Shown here in pieces: positions 13,709 to 13,870 of a stretch of DNA of 13,870 nt. This stretch comes from Pseudomonadota bacterium (GTDB lineage Bacteria > Pseudomonadota > Gammaproteobacteria > GRL18): positions 1-13,870 of the forward strand of contig DAOVUE010000002.1 of the NCBI GenBank assembly GCA_030632745.1. Reading direction: 5' to 3'. The position numbers and the translations under genes were made by a program. The number at the start of each line of letters is the position of its first letter. Position 1 is the first letter of the stretch. The notes beneath the pieces were generated by a model. The model was not told where the DNA came from and ran no database searches. It saw only the letters and a list, made by a program, of their open reading frames with translations.

Positions 13709-13870
13709 TAAGCAGGTGACGATAATTATTTTAACATTTGCTTGTCTATTTTCCACCCTTCGGTGTTATGACTTAAGCCACATAGTTCACTATGCAACTC
13801 AAGCCATAACACCGAAGGACGAAAACTATCCTGCGCAAATTTTGTTAAAATAATTATCGTCACCTACTTA
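13709..13870. mobile_element. MITE/ERIC-like full-length imperfect palindrome, 162 bp
   Basis: The end arms 13709-13736 and 13843-13870 pair at 27 of 28 positions (cores AGGTGACGATAATTATTTTA and its complement). An inner stem is perfect over 14 bases, CCTTCGGTGTTATG (13757-13770) against CATAACACCGAAGG (13805-13818). The centre is CATAGT-TC-ACTATG (13781-13794). Nearly the whole segment can therefore fold as one long hairpin. There is no open frame of note and no transposase. The right arm ends at the last base of the window, so the true right limit and any target-site duplication cannot be seen. Confidence 0.75.

Overview
The window is a stretch of chromosomal housekeeping genes from an AT-rich gammaproteobacterium. 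The evidence is the conserved minus-strand order rlmN, pilW/pilF, rodZ, hisS, yfgM, bamB, der, the RimO and CmoA/CmoB tRNA and ribosome modification enzymes, and residue-level similarity of these proteins to their E. coli counterparts as I remember them. A lipoprotein c-type cytochrome points to a respiring organism. The species cannot be fixed from the sequence. Non-coding palindromic repeats fill several gaps between genes, which suggests a repeat-rich genome.

Layout. Positions 2-109 hold the 3' end of an unidentified plus-strand gene with a histidine-rich tail. It converges on a DUF4124 exported protein (128-604, minus). A small SET-domain protein (779-1102, minus) follows, separated from DUF4124 by a palindrome and a tandem repeat. 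A roughly 205-bp imperfect-palindrome element (1142-1350) separates the SET gene from cmoB. Then come cmoB, cmoA and rimO, all minus. A divergent control region (4592-4780) separates rimO from a plus-strand pair: a lipoprotein cytochrome c and a stand-alone cyclic-nucleotide-binding protein. That pair converges on der across a second copy of the palindrome, which looks like an intrinsic terminator for der. The rest (5683-13633) is the minus-strand block, transcribed in the order rlmN, pilW, rodZ, hisS, yfgM, bamB, der, with gaps of -1 to about 90 bases. ispG, often found between rodZ and hisS, is absent from that slot. The last 162 bases are one almost complete inverted repeat.

How the genes work together. 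CmoA makes carboxy-S-adenosylmethionine and CmoB uses it to finish cmo5U in tRNA wobble positions. RimO methylthiolates ribosomal protein S12, RlmN methylates 23S rRNA and tRNA, HisRS charges tRNA-His, and Der matures the 50S subunit, so most of the window serves translation. PilW (type IV pilus secretin assembly), RodZ (cell shape), YfgM (periplasmic chaperone network) and BamB (outer-membrane protein assembly) serve the cell envelope.

I see no defence system, CRISPR, prophage or biosynthetic cluster. What is unusual is the repeat content. Three unrelated full-length imperfect palindromes (203, 74 and 162 bp) resemble MITE or ERIC-type elements, and one of them encodes the last eight residues and the stop codon of RlmN. 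A 28-bp palindrome occurs twice, in the same orientation, each time with a T-rich tail. Four genes (cmoA, hisS, rodZ, rlmN) carry in-frame 12- or 18-bp tandem repeats, and the hisS and rodZ repeats share an 11-of-12 core.
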